Origin: an uncultured Bacteroidaceae bacterium | GTDB lineage: Bacteria > Bacteroidota > Bacteroidia > Bacteroidales > Bacteroidaceae | NCBI GenBank assembly: GCA_934426255.1 | Contig: CAKRYD010000007.1 | Span: 1 to 64,000, forward strand | DNA: 64,000 nucleotides | Direction: 5' to 3' | Part shown: piece by piece, positions 18,234 to 26,620 of the stretch | How the letters are laid out: each line of letters starts with the position of its first letter | Numbering within the stretch: the first letter of the stretch is position 1 | Made by a program: the position numbers and the translations under genes | Notes under the pieces: model-generated | Databases searched by the model: none | What the model was told of the DNA's origin: nothing | What the model saw: only the letters and a program-made list of their open reading frames with translations

Positions 18234-19164
18234 TTTCGCCTCCTTCTTTGAATTCCACCCGCTCAGCAATACGTAATTTTGCACTCCTGCTTCGCGGATT
18301 TTCCATTTCTTCCTCGGCATCAGGCAAAATCACTTTGTTGTTAACCGGCTTCAACGGGCTCAGAACATTTCCATAAAAGTCTTTTTCGACTTTACCATTA
18401 GCATTCCCCGACCGCATATAATTCTTTACTATACGATCTTCCAACGAATGATACGTCAAAACCACCAAACGGCCTCCCGGCTTGAGCAGGGCTATCGCCG
18501 AGTCAAGCAATTCGCACAACGCATCCAACTCATGGTTGACTTCCAGCCGCAGAGCCTGAAACACCTTAGCCATATCTTTCTTTTCGCGTGCCTTCCCCAA
18601 TAAAGGCGAGACAATCGCAACAAAGTCGCCCACCGTCTTTATTTCCTTTTCTCTACGTTGCTGCACAATCGTCGAGGCCAACCGCCGGGCATTGCGCATT
18701 TCTCCATACAAATGAAATATTTGGGACAGACGCTCTTCTTCGTATGTATTCACAATGTCTGCCGCTGAAAGGGTAGCGTTACGATTCATGCGCATGTCCA
18801 ACGGGCCATCTTGGCGAAACGAAAAGCCTCTGCCGGCCTCATCAAAATGATGACTCGAAACGCCCAAATCTGCTAAAATCCCGTCTAACAAAGCCACGCC
18901 ATAATAACGCATCCAATTGGCCATAAAACGAAAATTTGAATGCACAAAGACGAAACGTCCGTCATCAGGAACATTTGCCAAAGCGTCTACATCCTGATCA
19001 AAACCATACAGCCGGCCACCATGAGCCATTTCAGCCAATATGGCGCGGCTATGTCCTCCACCACCAAAAGTAGCATCAGCATATATGCCTGTAGGACATA
19101 TCGCAAGTCCCTTCACGCTTTCTTTCAGTAGCACTGGCACATGATAAGTTCCGGCATTCTTCAT
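18226..19164 (-). CDS. rsmH: 16S rRNA (cytosine-1402-N4)-methyltransferase RsmH
   Basis: The 312-residue S-adenosylmethionine-dependent enzyme methylates C1402 in the decoding centre of 16S rRNA. It starts HVPVLLKESVKGL and has the SAM-binding ADATFGGGGHSRAIL motif near residue 30. GILADLGVSSHHFDEAGRGFSF and VLTYHSLEDRIVKN are further RsmH (MraW) signatures. The ATG overlaps the mraZ stop by 4 bases (ATGA), and the 3' end overlaps ftsL by 8 bases, so all three are translationally coupled at the head of the division cluster. Confidence 0.95.
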   Translation of the reverse strand: MKNAGTYHVPVLLKESVKGLAICPTGIYADATFGGGGHSRAILAEMAHGGRLYGFDQDVDALANVPDDGRFVFVHSNFRFMANWMRYYGVALLDGILADLGVSSHHFDEAGRGFSFRQDGPLDMRMNRNATLSAADIVNTYEEERLSQIFHLYGEMRNARRLASTIVQQRREKEIKTVGDFVAIVSPLLGKAREKKDMAKVFQALRLEVNHELDALCELLDSAIALLKPGGRLVVLTYHSLEDRIVKNYMRSGNANGKVEKDFYGNVLSPLKPVNNKVILPDAEEEMENPRSRSAKLRIAERVEFKEGGEND

Positions 19165-19607
19165 ATTTCCGACTTCATTATTCGTTCCATCTCCGTTTCA
19201 AGATTCACGTTCTCGGCCTCACTGTCATTTATTTCTTTGGCCCATATCTCAATTGTCTCATCCATTCCTATAAAAACGACACTTTGGATGATAGATGCCA
19301 TCTTCAAATAACGTTTGGGAATCAAAAAGCGGCCATTTCCATCTAACGACAGCCATTCAACGTCTTTCACGAATTGACGGAACAACCGCTGTTCTGTCTT
19401 ATTCCAAACACTGAGATGTGCATGCAATTCGTCCAGCCGACGATTCCAAACCGTTTCGGGATAAATCACCAGACAATCCTCATACAAATCTTTACGCAAA
19501 ATCAAGCGTTCTTCATTACCAGCCTGCAATATTCTACGGAACTGAGCAGGAAGGAATACACGTCCTTTCTGATCTACTTTTGCTTCTATTGTTCCTATAA
19601 ATCGCAT
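19161..19607 (-). CDS. mraZ: Division-cluster transcriptional regulator MraZ
   Basis: The 148-residue protein contains two AbrB-like SpoVT swapped-hairpin motifs: GTIEAKVDQKGRVFLPAQFRR at the N-terminus and SLDGNGRFLIPKRY near residue 90. MraZ forms a ring-shaped oligomer that binds short direct repeats in its own promoter and represses the division cluster in other bacteria. I chose the ATG at 19607 because it gives the family length and lies 30 bases downstream of a TACTTTTG promoter element, whereas longer frames would include the promoter. Two 10-bp direct repeats just upstream (19648-19667) are the likely operator. Confidence 0.94.
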   Translation of the reverse strand: MRFIGTIEAKVDQKGRVFLPAQFRRILQAGNEERLILRKDLYEDCLVIYPETVWNRRLDELHAHLSVWNKTEQRLFRQFVKDVEWLSLDGNGRFLIPKRYLKMASIIQSVVFIGMDETIEIWAKEINDSEAENVNLETEMERIMKSEI

Positions 19608-19636
19608 GTTGCTTCCGATGTAACGCTTTTGACGAA

Positions 19637-19667
19637 CAAAAGTACGCAATTCTCCACAATTCACCAC
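19637..19667 (-). promoter_or_regulatory. mraZ promoter with MraZ-box-like direct repeats
   Basis: On the minus strand, GTGGTGAATT (19667-19658) and GTGGAGAATT (19657-19648) are two 10-bp direct repeats. They are followed at once by GCG and the -7 element TACTTTTG (19644-19637). The repeats occupy the -33 region and spacer. MraZ boxes in other phyla are also short G-rich repeats with a 10-bp period, so this is probably the autoregulatory operator. Confidence 0.65.
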
Positions 19668-19990
19668 ATTTTTCAATAAAAAAAGCAAGGCAAAACTTTC
19701 TTCATTCATCAGCAAAAGCAAAAATCTCATTATAAGATATTTGTAAGAAACAATCCAAGTGGAGTAAACGATTGTACACTTCCGTACTGCTTCGGCATTT
19801 GTTCTTGGACGAGACACACAAAAACCAGGCTGCCGCTGCAACCTTTTTATGACTCCATCGGCATGGCCGGTTTTTTACACTTATGCATTTTCGTGACTAT
19901 GATAAGCATCGATTTTCAAGAGCTTCATCAGATATTCTCATCTGTAACTGGTATGGATAAGAAAACTTTCAATGGAGTTTTTATCTGTAC

Positions 19991-20025
19991 AAAAAAAAGG
20001 AGACGCGATAGCACATCGCATCTCC
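19991..20025 (-). terminator. Terminator downstream of asnB
   Basis: On the minus strand GGAGATGCGAT pairs with ATCGCGTCTCC (one mismatch; 20025-20015 with 20009-19999), followed by eight T (19998-19991). It ends asnB transcripts about 130 bases past the stop. The rest of 19845-20153 holds no gene that I can support. Confidence 0.8.
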
Positions 20026-20153
20026 CGTTACTAAAACCGGCTAATTATAAATCCTGTAACCAATACAGAACACAATAAGTAGAATTTACACAAGTCTTGA
20101 TTGAATCATTTTAAAAAGAATTACTCCGCCGGTTTTCAGTATGATAAAAACAT

Positions 20154-21833
20154 TTAGCGTATAACTTCAGAATCTGCGTATTGATGAACATCCTTCACGG
20201 CTCGGCCGCTCGGTTCATTCATATTCTTGAAACACTTGTCCCACTCAAGAGCTTCGGCCGTCGAACAAGCGACACTGGGCACACTCGGCACACTGCGAGC
20301 CGCACTCTCGCTTGGAAAATGCTCCTCAAAGATGGTACGGTAAAAATATTCCTCTTTATTACGCGGAGGATTGATGGGAAAGCGTTCTGATGCATGTGCC
20401 ATTTCATCATCCGACACCGCAGCAGAAGTCATTGCCTTGAGTGTATCAATCCAACTATAGCCTACGCCATCGCTGAACTGCTCTTTCTGCCTCCATGCAA
20501 CGCTTTCAGGCAACATATCAGAGAATGCTTCACGTACAATTTTCTTTTCGATGGTTTTCCCGGGACACATTTTACTGGCCGGATTCAGGCGCATGGCCAC
20601 ATCCAAGAATTCTTTGTCAAGGAAAGGCACACGTCCTTCGACGCCCCAGGCTGCCAGGCTCTTGTTGGCACGCAAACAATCATATTGATACAATTTTCCG
20701 AGTTTCCTGACTGTTTCTTCATGGAAAGCTTTGGGCGACGGAGCTTTGTGGAAATACAAATAACCGCCAAACACTTCATCGGCACCTTCACCGCTCAATA
20801 CCATCTTGATGCCCATGCTCTTGATAAAGCGAGCCAGCAAATACATAGGCGTTGACGCTCTGACCGTAGTAACATCGTAGGTCTCTATATAGTAGATCAC
20901 ATCTCGCAAGGCATCTATACCCTCTTGTATCGTATAATTGATTTCATGATGAACGGTTCCGATATACTTGGCCACTTCAGCAGCTTTAGCCAAATCGGGC
21001 GCACCCTTCAAGCCAACGGCAAATGAATGAAGCTGTGGCCACCATGCCCCCGACCTGCTGCCTGTCTCTATTCGCTTCGAAGCAAACTTCTGCGCCACAG
21101 CCGAAATAACAGAGCTGTCCAATCCGCCCGACAGCAGAACGCCATAAGGCACATCGCACATCAATTGGCGTTTAACAGCACTTTCCAATGCGTCATGCAC
21201 GGATTCGACAGAAGACGGATTATCTTTGACGTTGTCATAATCAAACCAATCACGTTTGTACCAACGAACCATCTTACCTTCACTGCCCAGATAGTAATGA
21301 CCCGGCAAAAATGGCTCATAGGTATCGCACTGACCTTCAAGAGCCTTTAATTCGCTCGCCACATAGACCTTTCCATCGGCATCATGCCCTATATATAAAG
21401 GTATAACCCCTATTGGATCGCGAGCTATCAGGAAATCGTCTTTTTCTTCATCATACAAGGCAAAGGCGAATATTCCGTTCAAATCCTCCAAAAAGCCAAC
21501 ACCTTTTTCCTTATATAATGGAAGTATCACTTCACAATCGGAACCGGTTTGAAACTCATACTTCCCGGCATAACGCCTACGGATGTCCATATGGTTGTAA
21601 ATCTCGCCGTTCACGGCCAATACCTGTTTCTTATCAGGACTGAACAACGGTTGGCGACCGGATGTAGGATCGACAATCGACAGCCGTTCATGAGCCAGAA
21701 TGGCTGTCGGGCCATCATAAATGCCACTCCAATCGGGACCACGATGACGTATTTTAGCCGACATCTTCAAGGCCTTAGCACGAAGTGCGCCTGTCGGTTC
21801 CTTTATATTGAAAATTCCAACGATTCCACACAT
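20154..21833 (-). CDS. asnB: Asparagine synthetase B, glutamine-hydrolysing
   Basis: The 559-residue enzyme makes asparagine from aspartate, glutamine and ATP. The N-terminus MCGIVGIFN exposes Cys2 after Met removal, the nucleophile of the class II glutaminase domain (residues 1 to about 200, with ANGEIYNH). The synthetase domain has the PP-loop LLSGGLDSSVISA at about residue 235 and GEGADEVFGGYLYFH near 355. Length fits AsnB of enteric type. It has its own promoter (21933-21902) with a leader of about 60 bases, and a terminator at 20025-19991. A separate small transcript seems to end about 200 bases upstream. Confidence 0.95.
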   Translation of the reverse strand: MCGIVGIFNIKEPTGALRAKALKMSAKIRHRGPDWSGIYDGPTAILAHERLSIVDPTSGRQPLFSPDKKQVLAVNGEIYNHMDIRRRYAGKYEFQTGSDCEVILPLYKEKGVGFLEDLNGIFAFALYDEEKDDFLIARDPIGVIPLYIGHDADGKVYVASELKALEGQCDTYEPFLPGHYYLGSEGKMVRWYKRDWFDYDNVKDNPSSVESVHDALESAVKRQLMCDVPYGVLLSGGLDSSVISAVAQKFASKRIETGSRSGAWWPQLHSFAVGLKGAPDLAKAAEVAKYIGTVHHEINYTIQEGIDALRDVIYYIETYDVTTVRASTPMYLLARFIKSMGIKMVLSGEGADEVFGGYLYFHKAPSPKAFHEETVRKLGKLYQYDCLRANKSLAAWGVEGRVPFLDKEFLDVAMRLNPASKMCPGKTIEKKIVREAFSDMLPESVAWRQKEQFSDGVGYSWIDTLKAMTSAAVSDDEMAHASERFPINPPRNKEEYFYRTIFEEHFPSESAARSVPSVPSVACSTAEALEWDKCFKNMNEPSGRAVKDVHQYADSEVIR

Positions 21834-21901
21834 ATACTATTCTTTTTCTACTATTCAATTATTTTCGACCCAGCCATGCCAAGTCTTATCCTTATGCGTT
21901 G

Positions 21902-21933
21902 CAAAAGTAAGCAGTTTTCCATTCACAAGCAAG
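21902..21933 (-). promoter_or_regulatory. asnB promoter
   Basis: The minus strand has CTTG (21933-21930), a 20-base spacer, and TACTTTTG (21909-21902). The ATG lies about 69 bases downstream. Confidence 0.65.
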
Positions 21934-22039
21934 AAAAATCGAAATTTTGTTCTGTTTTTCGCCATAAAAGTTGAAAAACGTCACGTATACACCGCAATTT
22001 GTTTACTATTTGTATCAAAACTGCACCAAAACGGCAGAC

Positions 22040-22184
22040 AAAAAAAGTGGATTCCCGAAAGAATCCACGTAATTTTAAAAAAGCAAATAAAGTTACGTAC
22101 CGTGTAATCTCTACAAAGCACGAACACAAACGAACCTCAAACTATCTATTGTTATCATTTTACTATGACTAATTCACTTTGTAT
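22040..22184 (-). ncRNA. Candidate small RNA upstream of asnB
   Basis: A strong promoter (TTTG-N20-TACTTTTG, 22222-22191) fires on the minus strand toward a strong terminator: GTGGATTC (22068-22061) paired with GAATCCAC (22054-22047), followed by TTTTTTT (22046-22040). The predicted transcript of about 145 bases contains no convincing reading frame that stops before the terminator. asnB has its own promoter beyond the terminator, so this is probably an independent RNA rather than an asnB leader. I do not recognise the family; tmRNA and SRP RNA signatures are not seen. Confidence 0.5.
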
Positions 22185-22190
22185 TCGGTG

Positions 22191-22222
22191 CAAAAGTAGT
22201 CACTTTTTCATTATCTGCCAAA
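22191..22222 (-). promoter_or_regulatory. Promoter of the candidate small RNA
   Basis: The minus strand has TTTG (22222-22219), exactly 20 bases, then TACTTTTG (22198-22191). This is a full match to the Bacteroidetes consensus. Confidence 0.7.
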
Positions 22223-22439
22223 TCTTACCTGACTTTTCGGTGTCTACATCAAAAAAAATCGCACAAAATTGCTATCTAAAAGCCTTCTCGGTACTGAAAA
22301 AGCCTGATAGGGGTCGTATCTGCAGAGAATCCGCAGAATTGATGAGTCAGCAGAAAACCAAAAAGCTCAAATACGGGCAAAACAAGATGTATTCTAACAA
22401 CTTTATGGCTTTCCTTGTATGAAATTCGTGTTTTTTGCC

Positions 22440-22447
22440 TACTTTTG
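22440..22447 (+). promoter_or_regulatory. Promoter -7 element of the fimbrillin-LRR gene
   Basis: TACTTTTG at 22440-22447 has CTTG 22 bases upstream (22414-22417). The gene starts 55 bases downstream. The stretch 22223-22439 holds no other feature that I can see. Confidence 0.55.
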
Positions 22448-22501
22448 CAGACATTATTTTGTAGTAATTTATTACATCCTCAAACAAGACAAGCATAGCA
22501 C

Positions 22502-24262
22502 ATGAAAAAGATCAACATCTTTGCAATGGTATTATCGGTAGCCGCGGCTTTGTCAAGCTGCTCAAACGACGAGATTTCTACCGTCCCTACAAGCTACCCG
22601 ACAGATAACAAAGTACGCCTAACCGTCAGCCTGAGCGATGCCACGACAAGGGCTACCCTCGGCAGCAATGCAGACCTGCTTTCGAGCTTCGGCTTCTGTA
22701 TCAACAATGAAGCCAGCACCTCTTACACCTATAAAAATGTAGAAGTCAAGCGCAACGCCAGCGGTGCATGGGAGCCCCAAGAACAATTGCTTTGGCAAAA
22801 TGCCACACAACCGGTAGACATCATCGCCTGTTTCCCTTACGACCCAAACGAAACCGGCAACCTCGCCAATCAATCATCCTATCAGGTTTCCGTGAAAGCC
22901 GACCAGACCGACAAGTCTGACTATTCTTCCGACTTTCTCGTCTATAAGAAGGCGACATTTGTTCCCAAAACAGATTTAGACAACAACTCCTCGGTACCCA
23001 TCACGTTCCAGCATGCTTTCAGCCTGCTGGACATCCACGTCAAATTCGGCACGGAATTCAACAGCAACGGACTGCTCGCCGACAACATCATCACCGATAT
23101 GAAAGTCAGCGGTTCCATTCTCGACGGTTTTTGCAATTTTACAGCAGAAGAGCCTGTCGTTTCGGCCGCCGGTGCCGGAAGAGGCGACCCCGTTTCGGCC
23201 GAAACGGGTACATTCACCGCCGCAACCGAGCAGAACCGCAACGCCACCGCCACATATTCGTGCATCCTCATTCCTCAGACCGTTACCGCAAACTACTTCC
23301 GGGTATCGTTCAAAATCAACGACAAACAATACCTGTGGACATCGCCTTCGGATGTCACTTTGGAGCAAGGCAAGAAACACCGTCTGGAGCTGACGGTCGG
23401 AAAAGAAACCGTTATCGCCGGCAGCATCACGCTTTCAGATTGGACGGAAGGCGAAACCATCACAGGCGGAGAAGCCGACTTGACAACCTCAGCCGATGCC
23501 ACCACACACACCGTGTCCTTGCTGGAAGCCGGCCAACTGACAAAAGAACTTATCGACGAAGCATTAAACACCGGCTCCGAGCTCAAGATTCGTGGCCCCA
23601 TCAACAGCGGCGATTTTGCCACACTGAAAGAATACAAATCGTCATCTCTCATCAATTTGGACTTGTCTGAAGCCGAAACGGAAGAACTTCCCGGGAAAGC
23701 ATTAACGAGTGTCGGCTACATCAAAGAGATTGCGCTGCCCAAGACTTTAAAGAAAATCGGATTGCAGGCTCTCGCCTTCAACACTTCTCTTGTTGTGACA
23801 AACTGGGCCGACCTGACAGCTTTAGAGATAATCAGTGATGACCCATTCAACAGTACAGCCCTTACGGGACACATTGAACTTCCAAATTCTGTCAAAACAA
23901 TCGGTACCGATCTGTTTCATTTATGCACGAAATTAGAAAGCGTTACAGTACCGGAAGCAGTGAAATACATAAACTCACACATGTTCTACTGCTGCGATAA
24001 TTTGAAAGAAGTAATCGTTAAAGGAAACATTTCTAAAATCTACACCTACGCTTTCGCCCGTGAATCCGAGGATAACGTAAAGCTCACCATCGACTTGTCG
24101 ACATGCACTTCAGTGCCTGAAATAGAAGACAACATCCTTTTTGGAAGAACTCCGAGCAACGTAACTTTCAAACTCAAGAAAGGCATGGCCAGTTCATTCA
24201 AGGCTGCAAGTGACTGGATAGAGCAAAGCTTAGACCAATGCAATTTCGTAGAAGTTGAGTAA
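22502..24262 (+). CDS. Fimbrillin-like lipoprotein with BspA-type leucine-rich repeats
   Basis: The 586-residue protein begins with a lipoprotein signal peptide with Cys20 in ALSSC. Residues about 30-315 resemble the fimbrillin (Mfa-like) fold of Bacteroidales pilins and surface proteins: VRLTVSLSDATTRATLGS, VDIIACFPYDP, VPITFQHAFSLLDIHVKF and a final GSITLSDWTEGETITGG. Residues about 400-580 form BspA/LRR_5-type repeats with the ALPKTLKKIGLQALAFN, ELPNSVKTIGTDLFHLC and VPEAVKYINSHMFYCC pattern. It is likely surface-exposed and adhesive. A second gene with the same two-part design lies at 51134-52507. It stands alone between a promoter and a hairpin. Confidence 0.8.
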   Translation: MKKINIFAMVLSVAAALSSCSNDEISTVPTSYPTDNKVRLTVSLSDATTRATLGSNADLLSSFGFCINNEASTSYTYKNVEVKRNASGAWEPQEQLLWQNATQPVDIIACFPYDPNETGNLANQSSYQVSVKADQTDKSDYSSDFLVYKKATFVPKTDLDNNSSVPITFQHAFSLLDIHVKFGTEFNSNGLLADNIITDMKVSGSILDGFCNFTAEEPVVSAAGAGRGDPVSAETGTFTAATEQNRNATATYSCILIPQTVTANYFRVSFKINDKQYLWTSPSDVTLEQGKKHRLELTVGKETVIAGSITLSDWTEGETITGGEADLTTSADATTHTVSLLEAGQLTKELIDEALNTGSELKIRGPINSGDFATLKEYKSSSLINLDLSEAETEELPGKALTSVGYIKEIALPKTLKKIGLQALAFNTSLVVTNWADLTALEIISDDPFNSTALTGHIELPNSVKTIGTDLFHLCTKLESVTVPEAVKYINSHMFYCCDNLKEVIVKGNISKIYTYAFARESEDNVKLTIDLSTCTSVPEIEDNILFGRTPSNVTFKLKKGMASSFKAASDWIEQSLDQCNFVEVE

Positions 24263-24295
24263 CTACGTTTTCAGATAAACCCTGCAGAAACCTAC

Positions 24296-24331
24296 AAGGG
24301 GCTATGTGCAACAAACAGCACATAGCCCCTT
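24296..24331 (+). terminator. Hairpin after the fimbrillin-LRR gene
   Basis: AAGGGGCTATGTGC (24296-24309) pairs perfectly over 14 bp with GCACATAGCCCCTT (24318-24331). The T-run is short. Confidence 0.7.
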
Positions 24332-24370
24332 ATCCGTCATTAACGGACAGAGCAAATATTAAGGACTTTT

Positions 24371-24403
24371 ATTGCGGTTTTCGTCTTTTACTCGCTAACT
24401 TTG
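24371..24403 (+). promoter_or_regulatory. Promoter of the two-domain phosphoesterase gene
   Basis: ATTG (24371-24374), 21 bases, then TAACTTTG (24396-24403). It lies inside a longer open frame and so sets the start at 24442. Confidence 0.65.
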
Positions 24404-24441
24404 TCGCTGTGAAAAGAATATCAATACAACAAACACTTATC

Positions 24442-26379
24442 ATGACCACACCACATCTGTTTTTTCAAGCCTGTCGCTGGCGAACCCTCCTTTTATTATG
24501 TTTCATCGGCCTGCCGTTGACAGCAACACAAGCCAAAGATGCCTATCCGTTAAAGCTCCGCATCGCAAGCTACAACATCCACCACGGAAAAGGCCTCGAC
24601 GGCAAACTGGACTTTCAACGCATCGGCTCATTATTGGAACGGATAGACGCTGACGTTGTTGCCATACAGGAAGTAGATAGCGTAACTACACGCGCCAAAG
24701 GCACCTATGCCTTGGAAGAAATGGTTAAGCAAGCCCCCTATTACACCACCTACGGTCCCTGCATCGACTTGCAAGGCGGCAAATACGGCATCGGCATTCT
24801 CAGCAAGGAACGTCCCGTCAAAGTAAAGCGGATACCACTTCCGGGAAAAGATGAAGCACGTATGCTATTAGTTGCCGAATTTGACGATTATGTATTCGCA
24901 TGCACTCACTTGTCGCTCGAAGAAGACGAGCGTCTGACCTCGGCAGCCATCATTGAGCGCGAAGCCGCAAGCCACACGAAGCCGTTTCTGGTGGCAGGAG
25001 ACTGGAACGACGATCCCAACAGCGCACTGATTCGCACCCTGCAAAAAAATTTCCAGATTTGCACCAACACCAACACTTATACATTCCCTGCCGACAAACC
25101 CGAAACGTGCATCGACTATATTGCCATCTATAAAGGTGACAAACAAATGCACCGCATCGGGAATGCCAACGGAAAATTCGCCGCTTACCGGCCTTATTCC
25201 GGTGAAGCAGCCGTTGTTGAACACACCGAAGTAATAGACGAGAAGACAGCATCCGACCACCGTCCGGTTTTTGTATCGCTCATTCTGCCGACTCCCTCGC
25301 AAAAGCTCATGACCACGCAACCCTATCTGCAAGTGCCCACGCCTACAACTATGGACGTTATGTTCCAGACCAACAGCGTCTGCCACTGCTGGGTGGAATA
25401 TGGCACGGATTCCCTGCATACAAAACGCGCACGCGCCTTGCTCGACGGGCAGGAAATCTGCTACGACATCGCCAACAGAATACGCCTCGAAGGACTAAAA
25501 CCGGCTACACGCTACTACTACCGCGTTTGTGCCGTTGAACTGGTCTCGAAGAAAGCCTATGAAAACCATTTCGGCGACACACTGACCACCCGCTTCTACA
25601 GTTTCAAGACTCCCGATGAAGCCATGAGCAACTTCAGATGCGTCATATTCAACGACCTGCACGAGAACAAAGAGTGTTTCGACTACCTGAGAAGCCTTCT
25701 CGACGGTACAGACTACGACTTCGTTATATTCAACGGCGACTGTCTGCCCGAACCGCGCGACCGCCGGCATGCCATTGACATGATTCACAACCTGGCAGAT
25801 TATGTGAACGGAGCAGAAAAACCCGTCATATTCCTGCGCGGCAACCACGAAATACGCAATTTCTATTCAGCCGGAATGCACCACCTCATCGGCTATTACA
25901 ACGAAAAGACCTACGGAGCTTTTACCTGGGGAGCAACACGCTTCGTTATGCTCGACTGCGGCGAAGACAAGCCCGACTCCGTCTCCGTCTATGCCGGACT
26001 GAACGATTTTACCCAATTAAGAACGGAGCAAATTGATTTTCTGAGGCAGGAAATAAAAAACAAAGCCTTTAAAAAAGCGCAGCACAGGGTGCTCATCAGC
26101 CACATACCCATCTACGGCAACGGAGATGACTACAATCCCTGTCTGAAGCTCTGGTCGTCCATGCTCGACAAGGCACCATTCAATGTGGCCATCGCAGCCC
26201 ACAACCACAAGGCTGTGTTCTATCCGAACGGCACCGATGGAAGCACTTATCCGGTCATCATCGGCGGCGGACCATCCGTTAAGAGCGGCACTGTAACGAT
26301 TGTGTCAAAACAAGGCAAAAAGCTGAAAATCGAAGTCCGCGGCAAAAATCAGAAAAACCATGTCGACTTAGAGTTTTAG
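24442..26379 (+). CDS. Fused endonuclease/exonuclease/phosphatase and purple-acid-phosphatase-like protein
   Basis: The 645-residue secreted protein joins two hydrolase domains. After a signal peptide (about residues 1-31) comes an endonuclease/exonuclease/phosphatase domain: LRIASYNIHHGKG, VVAIQEVD, VAGDWNDDP and ASDHRPVF cover the metal and catalytic residues. From about residue 285 a fibronectin-like purple-acid-phosphatase N-domain follows (TQPYLQVPTPTTMDVMFQT, RLEGLKPATRYYYRV). A calcineurin-like metallophosphoesterase domain ends the protein, with NDLH, NGDC, RGNHE, SHIP and AHNH. It probably cleaves phosphoesters such as nucleic acid, inositol phosphates or phospholipid head groups in the periplasm or on the surface. 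Substrate is unknown. The ATG at 24442 is downstream of the promoter. Confidence 0.85.
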   Translation: MTTPHLFFQACRWRTLLLLCFIGLPLTATQAKDAYPLKLRIASYNIHHGKGLDGKLDFQRIGSLLERIDADVVAIQEVDSVTTRAKGTYALEEMVKQAPYYTTYGPCIDLQGGKYGIGILSKERPVKVKRIPLPGKDEARMLLVAEFDDYVFACTHLSLEEDERLTSAAIIEREAASHTKPFLVAGDWNDDPNSALIRTLQKNFQICTNTNTYTFPADKPETCIDYIAIYKGDKQMHRIGNANGKFAAYRPYSGEAAVVEHTEVIDEKTASDHRPVFVSLILPTPSQKLMTTQPYLQVPTPTTMDVMFQTNSVCHCWVEYGTDSLHTKRARALLDGQEICYDIANRIRLEGLKPATRYYYRVCAVELVSKKAYENHFGDTLTTRFYSFKTPDEAMSNFRCVIFNDLHENKECFDYLRSLLDGTDYDFVIFNGDCLPEPRDRRHAIDMIHNLADYVNGAEKPVIFLRGNHEIRNFYSAGMHHLIGYYNEKTYGAFTWGATRFVMLDCGEDKPDSVSVYAGLNDFTQLRTEQIDFLRQEIKNKAFKKAQHRVLISHIPIYGNGDDYNPCLKLWSSMLDKAPFNVAIAAHNHKAVFYPNGTDGSTYPVIIGGGPSVKSGTVTIVSKQGKKLKIEVRGKNQKNHVDLEF

Positions 26380-26403
26380 ACTGCATATATAATAAGGTAT
26401 GTC

Positions 26404-26445
26404 AAGACCTTCTTCCCGATGCTAAAAAGTCGGAAAGAAGGTCTT
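26404..26445 (+). terminator. Terminator after the two-domain phosphoesterase
   Basis: AAGACCTTCTTCCCGA (26404-26419) pairs with TCGGAAAGAAGGTCTT (26430-26445) with one mismatch, followed by TTAGTTTG. Confidence 0.75.
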
Positions 26446-26511
26446 TTAGTTTGCCACGACAATCTTATTTATGGAAAAGTAGCTTTTTATCCTCTTATTT
26501 TTAGGATTTGT

Positions 26512-26542
26512 TTTGTCATGAGCGATTTTAGTCTTATATTTG
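26512..26542 (+). promoter_or_regulatory. Promoter of the 1460-residue secreted protein
   Basis: TTTG (26512-26515), 19 bases, then TATATTTG (26535-26542). This fits the consensus exactly. Confidence 0.75.
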
Positions 26543-26620
26543 CAACCAACATTTGCCATTCAGCCAATATAGGCGGCAATAGAAAAGCACTCGATTATTT
26601 CATCATTAAAACCTAAACAT

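Noticed and set aside
21923..22129. 68-residue minus-strand frame across the small-RNA terminator
   Set aside because: It reads through a strong terminator hairpin, starts at a non-ATG codon and resembles no protein.
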